From Methanomicrobiales archaeon (GTDB lineage Archaea > Halobacteriota > Methanomicrobia > Methanomicrobiales > Methanospirillaceae), in the NCBI GenBank assembly GCA_017883495.1, contig JADGNL010000157.1:1-7151 (forward strand): a stretch of 7,151 nucleotides of DNA. Reading direction: 5' to 3'. A model generated the notes under the pieces. That model was not told the origin of the DNA and did not search any database. It saw only the letters and a list, made by a program, of their open reading frames with translations. The stretch's first letter is position 1. Each line of letters begins with the position of its first letter. Both the position numbers and the translations under genes were made by a program. Positions 1 to 5,733 of the stretch are shown in pieces.

Positions 1-184
1 CATCCAGATGCTGCCGGGCAGCCTCATGGAGTCGCACCAGGCGATGCTCTGCGACGACGTGATCCGGAACACGCTCGGCGACCATGTGGTCTCGGGGCTC
101 GACGCCCTGACCACGGCCGAGTGGGACTCGTTCCGGATGTGCGTCCACCCCTGGGAGCTCGACCGCTACCTCGCGATCTACTGA
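1..184 (+). CDS. glnA: Glutamine synthetase, C-terminal end (partial)
   Basis: These are the last 60 codons of a gene entering from the left edge, read in the frame starting at base 2 and ending at TGA 182-184. Glutamine synthetase makes glutamine from glutamate, ammonia and ATP in the cytoplasm as a dodecamer. Recognition rests on the family's C-terminal pattern: LPGSL near the start, then DDVIRNTLGDHVV, then AEWDSFR, and finally VHPWELDRYL just before the stop. This ending resembles the GSI-alpha type of archaea and Firmicutes rather than the adenylylated GSI-beta type. The catalytic domain lies outside the window, so activity cannot be judged. The stop overlaps the end of the opposite-strand membrane protein gene by a few bases. 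The assignment rests on a short segment, but the run of matches is characteristic. Confidence 0.86.
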   Translation, partial: IQMLPGSLMESHQAMLCDDVIRNTLGDHVVSGLDALTTAEWDSFRMCVHPWELDRYLAIY

Positions 185-420
185 TCGCCCTCTCTCTCTT
201 TTTCCGGCCCGAGGAGACGCTCCGCGGCGAGCGTGATGAGCGTCACGAAGACGACGATCAGGACCAGGCCGATCGTGAACCAGGCCGGATACCGCCACAT
301 CCCTTCGAGGTGGAGGACGGGGCCGGTGATGTACTCGGTCAGGATGAACGCGGCGATCGCGGCGGCGCCGATGATCAGGGTCTGGCGGCGCCCGGAGCGG
401 ACGGCAGGGTCGGTGGGCAT
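178..420 (-). CDS. Small two-helix membrane protein, unknown function
   Basis: This gene encodes 80 residues. Two hydrophobic stretches, about residues 14-34 and 46-67, are each long enough to cross the membrane and are joined by a short loop around HLEGMWRYPAW. The N-terminus carries the basic run RSGRR just before helix 1, and the C-terminus is charged (EKEREGD), so both ends are probably cytoplasmic. I do not recognise a family. It lies 40 bases downstream of the 378-residue gene on the same strand and could be cotranscribed with it. However, a T6 run on the minus strand sits about 28 bases before its ATG and could act as its own TATA-like element or as a terminator for the upstream gene. 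Its stop overlaps the end of glnA. Two clean helices in a GC-rich frame argue for a real gene, but homologue support is untested. Confidence 0.58.
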   Translation of the reverse strand: MPTDPAVRSGRRQTLIIGAAAIAAFILTEYITGPVLHLEGMWRYPAWFTIGLVLIVVFVTLITLAAERLLGPEKEREGDQ

Positions 421-443
421 GGCAGAGAGCTCGGCCCGCTCTC

Positions 444-452
444 GTAAAAAAG
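444..452 (-). promoter_or_regulatory. T6 run: possible TATA-like box or oligo-U terminator
   Basis: Bases 446-451 are six A on the plus strand, so T6 on the minus strand. The run is about 28 bases upstream of the ATG at 420, which suits an archaeal TATA element. It also lies just after the TAA at 461-463 of the upstream minus-strand gene, which suits an archaeal oligo-U terminator. The sequence does not decide between the two roles, and both could hold. Confidence 0.4.
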
Positions 453-460
453 GTGCGCGA

Positions 461-1597
461 TTATACTGCGAGGAACCCGTCCGGCGCGAGGCAGGCCGCG
501 AGGGTCACCTCGTTGATCTCCCGGTGGTCGGTCCACGTCGGGCTCGCGCGGTGCCCTGCGTCGAGCCAGAAGCCCTCGATCGCGTCCGCGAGCGGGGCCG
601 AGGACTCGAGCCCGCGGACCTCGCCGAGCAGGGCCTCGGGGTTGTCGTAGGCGGCCGGGGCGGCCTCGATCGCGGCCCGGAGCCGGGGAGCGCCGCGGAG
701 CCCGAGGGCGAGGCCGAGCTCGCGAAACGCGAGCCTGTACTCGGCCGGGTGCCGGAGCGTGCCCGTCCGCCCGAAGGCCGCGACGCCGGACCGGGCCGCG
801 GCGAGCACGGGCCCGAGGAGGCCGACCCCCGCGGGCTTTCCCAGCGAGGCGAGCTCCGCGATCCGCACTCCGTCGAAGAGCAGCCCGCCCGTGCCGAGCG
901 GGTCGTCGGTGGCGAGCGTGGTGCTGCCGAGGAGGGCGGCGAGGTCGCTCATCTCCCGCGAGAGGTCCGCGCCCGAGGCCGCCTGGACCTCGGCGCAGGT
1001 GACGAACCCGTCGAGGGGGTCGTGCTGGCCCATCGAGGGCACGAGCGGGCGCGAGAGGTCGATCGACATCTTCCAGTACATCCGCCGCGGCTGCGGGACG
1101 AAGGCCGGGTGGACGGCCTTCACGAGCCCGGCGGCCCAGGACGCGTACACGGGATCGCCGGTCGCGCGCGAGGCGCGGCAGAGCGCGTGGGCCCATTTCG
1201 TCAGGTAGTGGTAGTACTGGCCGTCCCGGTCCCACTCGAGCCGGTCGTCGTAGGGCTCGCCGGGCCGTCGCTCGGGAAGCGGCTTGCCGATCCGGAGACC
1301 GCCGGCCGTCGGGCGGACCGCGCCCTCGCTCTCGGGGAGGCCGGAGATCCGCCCCGTCCTTCCGTCGTCGCCGCGGTGGCGGCCGAGGACGGTGTGGACC
1401 TGCTCCACGAGCGCGAGCGCGCGGGCGCTGCAGGCGGACTCGCCCGTCGTCCCGGCGAGCCCGAGGTACGTGCAGACCGCGAACGCATCCGTCCAGAGGT
1501 ACCGCGCCGGCGCGGCGCCCGCCGGCGCGAGGCCGGTTCTCCGTGCATAGCCGGAGAGGATCTCCTTCGCCCGGTCGGCGGCCGTTGCCCTGTTCAT
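461..1597 (-). CDS. Uncharacterised 378-residue protein, possible alpha/alpha-barrel fold
   Basis: I cannot name a function. The protein has no signal peptide or membrane segment, so it is probably cytoplasmic. It contains several aromatic and acidic motifs typical of an active-site or ligand pocket: YLWTDAFAV at 33-41, DGRTGRISGL at 77-86, EWDRDGQYYHYLTKW at 121-135, MYWKMSIDLSRPL at 173-185 followed by SMGQHDPLDG at 188-197, and TWTDHREINEV at 354-364. Helical segments rich in Trp, Tyr, Asp and His recall alpha/alpha-toroid enzymes such as six-hairpin glycosidases and N-acylglucosamine 2-epimerases, but this is an impression of fold only. The ATG at 1597 sits just downstream of a TATA-like box, and the TAA ends at 461. 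I take this frame as coding because the competing ORFs over the same bases give low-complexity Arg/Gly/Pro translations, whereas this one has ordered motifs. Confidence 0.76.
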   Translation of the reverse strand: MNRATAADRAKEILSGYARRTGLAPAGAAPARYLWTDAFAVCTYLGLAGTTGESACSARALALVEQVHTVLGRHRGDDGRTGRISGLPESEGAVRPTAGGLRIGKPLPERRPGEPYDDRLEWDRDGQYYHYLTKWAHALCRASRATGDPVYASWAAGLVKAVHPAFVPQPRRMYWKMSIDLSRPLVPSMGQHDPLDGFVTCAEVQAASGADLSREMSDLAALLGSTTLATDDPLGTGGLLFDGVRIAELASLGKPAGVGLLGPVLAAARSGVAAFGRTGTLRHPAEYRLAFRELGLALGLRGAPRLRAAIEAAPAAYDNPEALLGEVRGLESSAPLADAIEGFWLDAGHRASPTWTDHREINEVTLAACLAPDGFLAV

Positions 1598-1623
1598 CGA
1601 TCCCGGCCTCTGGCTGCCGGGAG

Positions 1624-1632
1624 ACTTAAATC
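1624..1632 (-). promoter_or_regulatory. TATA-like box for the 378-residue gene
   Basis: The minus strand reads GATTTAAGT here, an AT-rich island in very GC-rich DNA. Its centre is about 31 bases upstream of the ATG at 1597. With the usual archaeal TATA-to-start distance, this places transcription initiation only a few bases before the start codon. It is one half of a divergent promoter pair with the flavodoxin-like gene. Confidence 0.55.
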
Positions 1633-1645
1633 ATCCGGCCGGAAC

Positions 1646-1653
1646 GCTTAACG
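1646..1653 (+). promoter_or_regulatory. TATA-like box for the flavodoxin-like gene
   Basis: GCTTAACG is centred about 26-27 bases upstream of the ATG at 1676. That spacing predicts a transcript starting at or next to the start codon, and no Shine-Dalgarno sequence is apparent between the box and the ATG. The box is weaker than the neighbouring minus-strand one. Confidence 0.45.
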
Positions 1654-1675
1654 CGTCGCCCCGCAAGTCCGGTGC

Positions 1676-2125
1676 ATGCGCTGCATGATCGTGTACACCT
1701 CCGTACACCACAACAACACCGAGAAGATCGCCCGGGCGATGGCCGGCCCGCTCGGCGCGGAGGTCGTGCGAGCCGCCGAGGCCGAGCCCGAGGCGGTCGC
1801 GTCGGCCGACCTCGTGGGTTTCGGCTCCGGGATCTACTTCAGCAACCACCACAAAACCCTGCTCGCGTTCGCCGAGAGCCTCCCGGTGCGACAGGGAGGA
1901 AAGGCATTCGTCTTCTCCACGAGCGGGCGCGGCGGCACCGGCTTCCACCGGAAGCTCAACGGCATCCTCGCGGAGAAGGGCTACGCGATCGTCGGGGAGT
2001 TCGCGTGCAAGGGCTGGGACACGTACTCGGTCTTCAAGCTGATCGGCGGGCTCAACAAGGGCCGGCCGGACGGGGACGACCTCGAGCGGGCGGCGGCCTT
2101 TGCCGGCGGCCTCGCCGGGTCCTAG
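1676..2125 (+). CDS. Flavodoxin-like FMN-binding protein
   Basis: This is a 149-residue protein of flavodoxin length and fold pattern, expected to bind FMN and carry electrons or act as a small oxidoreductase in the cytoplasm. The N-terminal strand MIVYTS leads into a phosphate-binding loop at about residues 8-15 (TSVHHNNT), followed by helix TEKIARAMA. Later come the loop GFGSGIYFSNHH at 48-59 and STSGRGG at 81-87, where the isoalloxazine loops are expected. The C-terminal CKGWDTYSVFKLIGGLNKG (111-129) is typical of a subgroup of single-domain flavodoxin-family proteins in methanogens and clostridia, distinct from classical electron-carrier flavodoxins. The start could also be the in-frame ATG at 1685. 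I prefer 1676 from promoter spacing. Its TAG overlaps the stop of the opposite-strand DHPS-like gene. The partner protein is unknown. Confidence 0.86.
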   Translation: MRCMIVYTSVHHNNTEKIARAMAGPLGAEVVRAAEAEPEAVASADLVGFGSGIYFSNHHKTLLAFAESLPVRQGGKAFVFSTSGRGGTGFHRKLNGILAEKGYAIVGEFACKGWDTYSVFKLIGGLNKGRPDGDDLERAAAFAGGLAGS

Positions 2126-3534
2126 AACGGGCCGTCCTGCTCGAACGACCGGCCGAGGCGGAGCGCGAGCTCGGCCCGGCAGAGCTCGGCCCCGAGGTAC
2201 GCGGCGTGGTCCAGCCGCGAGACCCGGCCCCCGGCGAGGAGCGCCGCGAGGACGTCCTGCCACCGGCATCCCCTGACCGCGACCCCATTGTGCACCGCGA
2301 CGATCCGGCCGTTTTCGAGCCCGATCCGGAGGTTGCCGCAGGGGTCGTACTCGACCTCGTCCGGCGCCGGGCCGGCCTCGACGGCACTCTCGTACGCGAG
2401 CGGGGGCTCGCGCCGCCGCCGCTTCTCCTTCAGGACGAGCAGGTCGATCCCGAGGTCCTTCGGGTACGGCCGGCACCGGGTCAGGACCATCATCTCGGTC
2501 GCGCGGCGCATCTCGCGGATCGCGCCCCGGGTCTTGTCCGAGTGCTCGGCCGTGAAGACGATCGCCGCCCCGACCTCCTGGGCCATGCCCGCGAGCAGGG
2601 CCTGCGCCCCGATCGAGTCCGCGTCCAGGAGCTCGACCACGTTGCCCGCGCCGAAGAAGAGGGGCACGTCATAGTCGCGGAACTCGCAGAGGGACCGGAC
2701 CAGCCCCGAGCCGACCGGCTGGAGGAGCGGGTCGCCGATCAGGGCCCGGCACCCGGCCGCGCGGGCGGCGTCGAGGTTCTCCGCGAGGGTCGCGTATCGC
2801 GGCACCACCACGGCCGCGGCCCCGGACTCGGCCACGGCCCGGCCGATCTGGGGAATGTTCTCCTCCTGGAGCGAGAGGACCAGGTCCGCGCGGAAGAGGG
2901 CGGCCGCGATCAGGGCCGGGTCCTGCGTGTCGACCGCGAGCGGGCCGTCGATCCCGTCGAGCGCGCCGAAGCACCGGGCCACGTCGGCCGGCGTCGCGTC
3001 GAAGCCGAAGCCGAGGTCGACGATGTCGGCCCCGTCGCAGAAGGCGCGCTCGACGTCGCCCCGGAGGTCGGGCCGGCGGTGGGCGTCCATCAGCTCGGCC
3101 AGCACCTTGCACCGCGAGGTCCCGCCGATCTTCACGCCGCGGAGGAGGAGGTCCCAGTCCGCGTTCTTCTCGATCGACCGGACCTTCCTGTACGCGTCGT
3201 CGCGGCGGAGGTCGCGGAGGAGGTCGTCGGCGGGCACATCGCGCGAGAACTCGATCTTGCCGAGCAGCCCGACCATCAGCGGCAGGTCGGCCGCGTGGCG
3301 CGGGCCGCGCAGGACCGGCACGCCGGTCTCCTTCTCGACCGACGCGAACGAGGCCGTGCACATCCCCGAGACCACGACGTAGTCGTACCGGCCGGCGCGG
3401 ACCAGGTCCAGGAGCTGCCGCGGCGTGAGGAAGGACGCGATCTCGCCGGTCACGACCACCTCCGCGTCAAGCCCGGCCACGGCCGCCCGCACGACCGCCT
3501 CGGTCGTGGATCCCGTCGGAAAGAGGAGCGGCAT
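2122..3534 (-). CDS. Dihydropteroate-synthase-like protein (MJ0107/TIGR00284 type)
   Basis: This is a 470-residue, probably cytoplasmic protein. The central part (about 130-350) is a DHPS-like TIM barrel: VKIGGTSRCKVLAELMDAH at 134-152, GADIVDLGFGFDATPADV at 168-185, PLAVDTQDPALIAAAL at 198-213 and DLVLSLQEENI at 217-227. The N-terminal part (1-110) is the extra domain seen in this archaeal and methylotroph family, with VTGEIASFLTP at 28-38 and VVVSGMCT at 53-60. The C-terminal part (about 378-470) matches the extra C-terminal domain, with VEYDPCGNLRIG at 394-405. The canonical DHPS loop NxTPDSF is absent, so ordinary folate-type activity should not be assumed. The family occurs in organisms that make tetrahydromethanopterin and has been proposed to act in that pathway. 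Its exact reaction is not something I can state. It is divergent from the PHP gene and convergent with the flavodoxin-like gene. Confidence 0.9.
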   Translation of the reverse strand: MPLLFPTGSTTEAVVRAAVAGLDAEVVVTGEIASFLTPRQLLDLVRAGRYDYVVVSGMCTASFASVEKETGVPVLRGPRHAADLPLMVGLLGKIEFSRDVPADDLLRDLRRDDAYRKVRSIEKNADWDLLLRGVKIGGTSRCKVLAELMDAHRRPDLRGDVERAFCDGADIVDLGFGFDATPADVARCFGALDGIDGPLAVDTQDPALIAAALFRADLVLSLQEENIPQIGRAVAESGAAAVVVPRYATLAENLDAARAAGCRALIGDPLLQPVGSGLVRSLCEFRDYDVPLFFGAGNVVELLDADSIGAQALLAGMAQEVGAAIVFTAEHSDKTRGAIREMRRATEMMVLTRCRPYPKDLGIDLLVLKEKRRRREPPLAYESAVEAGPAPDEVEYDPCGNLRIGLENGRIVAVHNGVAVRGCRWQDVLAALLAGGRVSRLDHAAYLGAELCRAELALRLGRSFEQDGPF

Positions 3535-3542
3535 CAGTTCTC

Positions 3543-3550
3543 CTTAATAG
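3543..3550 (+). promoter_or_regulatory. TATA-like box for the PHP-truA operon
   Basis: CTTAATAG is centred about 27 bases upstream of the ATG at 3574, the usual archaeal distance from TATA to transcription start. This predicts a leaderless mRNA for the PHP gene. It lies only about 9 bases upstream of the DHPS-like start codon on the other strand. Confidence 0.55.
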
Positions 3551-3558
3551 GCTCGAAG

Positions 3559-3570
3559 AGATAAAGTAAC
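3559..3570 (-). promoter_or_regulatory. TATA-like box for the DHPS-like gene
   Basis: The minus strand reads GTTACTTTATCT. The TTTAT core (3561-3565) is about 29 bases upstream of the ATG at 3534, so the mRNA should start at or very near the start codon. The box lies inside the predicted initiation zone of the divergent PHP gene, so the two promoters overlap within a 39-base gap. Confidence 0.55.
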
Positions 3571-3573
3571 CTG

Positions 3574-4242
3574 ATGCTCGCCTGCGACCTGCACGTGCAC
3601 ACGCGCTTCTCCAAGGACGGCGAATCATCGGTCGAGGCCGTGCTTGCCCGCGCCGCGACCGTGGGCCTCGCGGCCGTCGCGATCACGGACCACGACACGC
3701 TCGAGGGCGTCCGGTACGCGGCCGGACTCGCGGAGCGCCCCGTCCTCGTGATCCCCGGAATGGAGGTCACGACCTCGGACGGGCACCTGATCGCGCTCGG
3801 CGTCTCGGAGCTCGTCCCGCGGGACCGGCCCGTGCTCGAGACGATCGAGCTCGTCCACGCCCAGGGCGGGATCGCGATCCTGCCCCACCCGTACCACCGG
3901 CTCCGGCACGCGGTGGGGCTCCGCGATCCCAACGCGATCGCCGCGGCCGACGCGGTCGAGGTCTTCAACAGCCGGTACATCTTCGGCTCGGCCAACCGGA
4001 AGGCCGCCCGGCGGGCCGCGCGCCTCGGTAAGCCCGGGGTCGGGGGCTCGGACTCACACCACGCCCGGTACGTCGGGTTCGGCCGCACTCTCGTGGACGC
4101 CGAGCCCGAGGTCGGCGCGATCCTCGAGGCGATCCGGGCGGGGCACTGCTACGCGGCGGGGCACATGACCCCGCTCCGCACGTACACGGGCCAGTCCCTC
4201 CGGTCGACCTGGCGGCGCGTCCGCCGCCGCGTCCGCAAATGA
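3574..4242 (+). CDS. PHP-domain metal-dependent phosphoesterase
   Basis: This 222-residue protein has a nearly complete PHP (polymerase and histidinol phosphatase) metal site. Visible ligands are H7 and H9 in DLHVHTRFSKDG, probably D15, H40 in ITDHDTLEG, E64 in GMEVTTSDG, H71, H105 in PHPYH, and D160 and H162 in GGSDSHH. Proteins of this class bind two or three metal ions and hydrolyse phosphoesters. Relatives include histidinol phosphatase and E. coli YciV/RNase AM, which trims RNA and is longer. The substrate here is unknown. The C-terminus ends in the very basic run RRVRRRVRK (214-222), which could contact nucleic acid. Its TGA overlaps the truA ATG by four bases (ATGA), so the two are probably translationally coupled. 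Its promoter diverges from that of the DHPS-like gene. Confidence 0.92.
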   Translation: MLACDLHVHTRFSKDGESSVEAVLARAATVGLAAVAITDHDTLEGVRYAAGLAERPVLVIPGMEVTTSDGHLIALGVSELVPRDRPVLETIELVHAQGGIAILPHPYHRLRHAVGLRDPNAIAAADAVEVFNSRYIFGSANRKAARRAARLGKPGVGGSDSHHARYVGFGRTLVDAEPEVGAILEAIRAGHCYAAGHMTPLRTYTGQSLRSTWRRVRRRVRK

Positions 4243-5030
4243 GGGTCGCGTTCCGGCTCGGCTGGTGGGGGGCCCGGTTCGCCGGGTCCCAGCGCCAGGC
4301 CGGCGAGCGCACGGTCGAGGGCGAACTGATCCGGGCCTGCGCCAGGACGAAGGTCTTCGAGGACCCGTACAGGGCGGGCTTCTGGCTCTCGGGCAGGACC
4401 GACCGCGGCGTCCACGCCCGGGCCCAGGTCGGCGCGCTCACGACCGACCACCCCGAACGGGTCGGCGAGGTGCTGAACCGCGCGCTCGAGCCCGACGTCT
4501 GGCTCACCGGGACGGCTCCGGTCCCCGACGACTGGCACCCCCGCTACGACGTCACGTTCCGGACGTACCGCTACTTCTTTGCCGACCCCTTACTCGACGC
4601 GGAGGCGATGGAGCGGGCCGCGGGCCGGTTCGTCGGCGAGCACGACGTCTCCCGGCTCAGCCGGGCCGGGAGCAGGAACCCGGTCCGCCGGATCCTCGCC
4701 TCGGGAATTCTTCCCGGCGAAGCGGGCCCGGTGTACGAGGTGTCGTCACGGTCCTTCCTCTGGCACCAGGTCCGGTGCATGGCCGCCGCGCTCGAGGCCG
4801 TCGGAAGGGGCGAGCTCGACGAGGAGGGGATCGACGCCCTCCTCTCGGGGGAGTGCCGGCGGAACCAGCCGGCGGCTCCCGCGGACCGGCTCGTGCTCTG
4901 GGAGGTCGGGACGTCGTTTCCATTCGCGCCGGTCCGGCTCGATGCGGAGCGGGCGGGCGGGTTCCTGCTCGCGACCGCGCAGGCCCACCGGGCCCGGGCC
5001 GGGATCGCGGACCTGCTCCGCACCGGCTGA
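4239..5030 (+). CDS. truA: tRNA pseudouridine synthase A
   Basis: TruA converts uridines at positions 38-40 of the tRNA anticodon arm to pseudouridine. The 263-residue length suits the family. The catalytic motif is intact: SGRTDRGVHA with the nucleophile D55. Other family signatures are RTYRYFF around 107-113, NPVRRI around 147-152, the RNA-contacting SFLWHQVRCM around 172-181, and the C-terminal PAAPADRLVLWEV. The N-terminal strand-loop FRLGWWGARFAGSQ corresponds to the family's YDGT-F-G-Q region, with the usual aspartate not conserved. The start is fixed by the ATGA overlap with the PHP gene, which implies one operon and coupled translation. The stop TGA directly abuts the stop of the opposite-strand membrane protein gene. 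No defect is visible. Confidence 0.96.
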   Translation: MRVAFRLGWWGARFAGSQRQAGERTVEGELIRACARTKVFEDPYRAGFWLSGRTDRGVHARAQVGALTTDHPERVGEVLNRALEPDVWLTGTAPVPDDWHPRYDVTFRTYRYFFADPLLDAEAMERAAGRFVGEHDVSRLSRAGSRNPVRRILASGILPGEAGPVYEVSSRSFLWHQVRCMAAALEAVGRGELDEEGIDALLSGECRRNQPAAPADRLVLWEVGTSFPFAPVRLDAERAGGFLLATAQAHRARAGIADLLRTG

Positions 5031-5040
5031 TCAGGCCGGT
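5022..5040. repeat. Imperfect palindrome at the truA 3' end
   Basis: The arms ACCGG and CCGGT flank the perfect palindrome CTGATCAG, with one extra G in the right half. The two stop codons of the convergent genes, TGA and its mirror TCA, form the centre. RNA from either strand could fold into a short hairpin here, but there is no U-tract on either side, so a terminator role is only possible. Confidence 0.4.
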
Positions 5041-5645
5041 TTGGCCTGAACGCTAGCCGGGACCAGCCGGTCGATCAGGAACTTCGGGATCTGCTCCGAG
5101 GTGTGGACCGAGAGGTTGAAGTGCGCGTCCTGGCCCTGCAGGCCCAGGTACTCGACCTCGAGCGTGAAGTCGAACGAGAGGAGCGAGAATCCCAGCAGGG
5201 TGACGGTCGCGTGCTTGGCCGAGATCTCCCGCTTCTCGCCGAGCCGGATGTCGTACGGGACCTTGTCGACGGAGAGGGTGACGCTGTCAGGGGACGGAAT
5301 CGCGAGGATGGTGATGCCCCCGATCAGGACCGGCTCCGCGTTCGGGAAGATCACGTCGTAGGTGACTGTGTACGGGTACGCGCTGGCCCCGGTGGAGGGG
5401 CCGATCGCGACCGAGAAGCTCAGGACCGCGATGATCGCGATGATGAGTATTGCCCCGATCGCGGCGAGGCCGATGGTCAGGCGCCAGTTACGCTTCCGCC
5501 GGGCGGGGGGCTCCGGGGGTGCGGACGGGGGCGGCGGCCGCGCCGTGGGGGCTGCAGGGGCCGCCGGCGGAGCCGCGGTGTCCGGCACCTCGGAGGCCGT
5601 CGGGCCCCCGCCGGGGATCTCGTAGTACAGGTCATCGTCGGGCAT
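5031..5645 (-). CDS. Single-pass membrane protein with proline-rich N-terminal tail
   Basis: This gene encodes 204 residues of unknown function. Residues 1-48 are low-complexity and rich in Pro and Ala (APPAAPAAPTARPPPP and similar) and are probably disordered. Residues 49-52 (RRKR) form a basic stop before a strong hydrophobic helix at about 57-80 (LTIGLAAIGAILIIAIIAVL), so the N-terminus should stay inside. The remaining residues, about 85-204, look beta-rich, with alternating hydrophobics such as TVTYDVIF, VTLSVDKV, DFTLEVEYL and FNLSVHT. This would be an extracytoplasmic beta-sandwich. I see no catalytic motif and no cysteines. The acidic start MPDDDLYYEIPGGG resembles N-termini of euryarchaeal membrane proteins with a zinc ribbon or proline-rich tail. 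The ATG is 28 bases from a TATA-like box. The stop abuts the truA stop. Confidence 0.78.
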   Translation of the reverse strand: MPDDDLYYEIPGGGPTASEVPDTAAPPAAPAAPTARPPPPSAPPEPPARRKRNWRLTIGLAAIGAILIIAIIAVLSFSVAIGPSTGASAYPYTVTYDVIFPNAEPVLIGGITILAIPSPDSVTLSVDKVPYDIRLGEKREISAKHATVTLLGFSLLSFDFTLEVEYLGLQGQDAHFNLSVHTSEQIPKFLIDRLVPASVQAKPA

Positions 5646-5668
5646 AATTCATCAACTTAGAACTGAAG

Positions 5669-5680
5669 GCCTTAAGCTTT
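5669..5680 (-). promoter_or_regulatory. TATA-like box for the single-pass membrane protein gene
   Basis: CTTAAG at 5671-5676 continues into CTTT, giving an AT-rich patch on the minus strand. Its centre is about 28 bases upstream of the ATG at 5645, predicting a leaderless transcript. It is arranged divergently with the por promoter. Confidence 0.55.
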
Positions 5681-5694
5681 GTGCCGGTGCCGCA

Positions 5695-5703
5695 CGTTTA
5701 AGA
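5695..5703 (+). promoter_or_regulatory. TATA-like box for porBA
   Basis: TTTAAG at 5697-5702 is centred about 31 bases before the GTG at 5731 and 34 before the ATG at 5734. Initiation would fall a few bases before either start codon. AGGA at 5724-5727 is a poor candidate ribosome site because a transcript starting here might barely include it. Confidence 0.55.
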
Positions 5704-5733
5704 CGGCGCGAACCCAACCTCTCCAGGATCGTG

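Noticed and set aside
233..1651. Long plus-strand open frame (472 codons) opposite the 378-residue gene
   Set aside because: It translates to a repetitive Arg/Gly/Glu/Pro mixture with no motif and runs through the promoter region. In very GC-rich DNA, stop codons are rare on the antisense strand, so this is a shadow.
1631..2476. Minus-strand open frame of 281 codons
   Set aside because: It is antisense to the flavodoxin-like gene and out of frame with the DHPS-like gene. Both of those have clear family motifs, and this frame has none.
2122..3534. Calling the DHPS-like gene folP
   Set aside because: The canonical TPDSF loop is missing and two additional domains are present, so it belongs to the archaeal DHPS-related family and not to folate DHPS.
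1672..3564. Plus-strand open frame of 630 codons
   Set aside because: It overlaps the flavodoxin-like gene in another frame and then reads antisense through the whole DHPS-like gene. The protein is low-complexity and lacks any domain pattern.
5022..5040. Hairpin at the truA end as a true bidirectional terminator
   Set aside because: The stem is short, has a one-base asymmetry and lacks a U-tract on either strand. I list it only as a palindrome.
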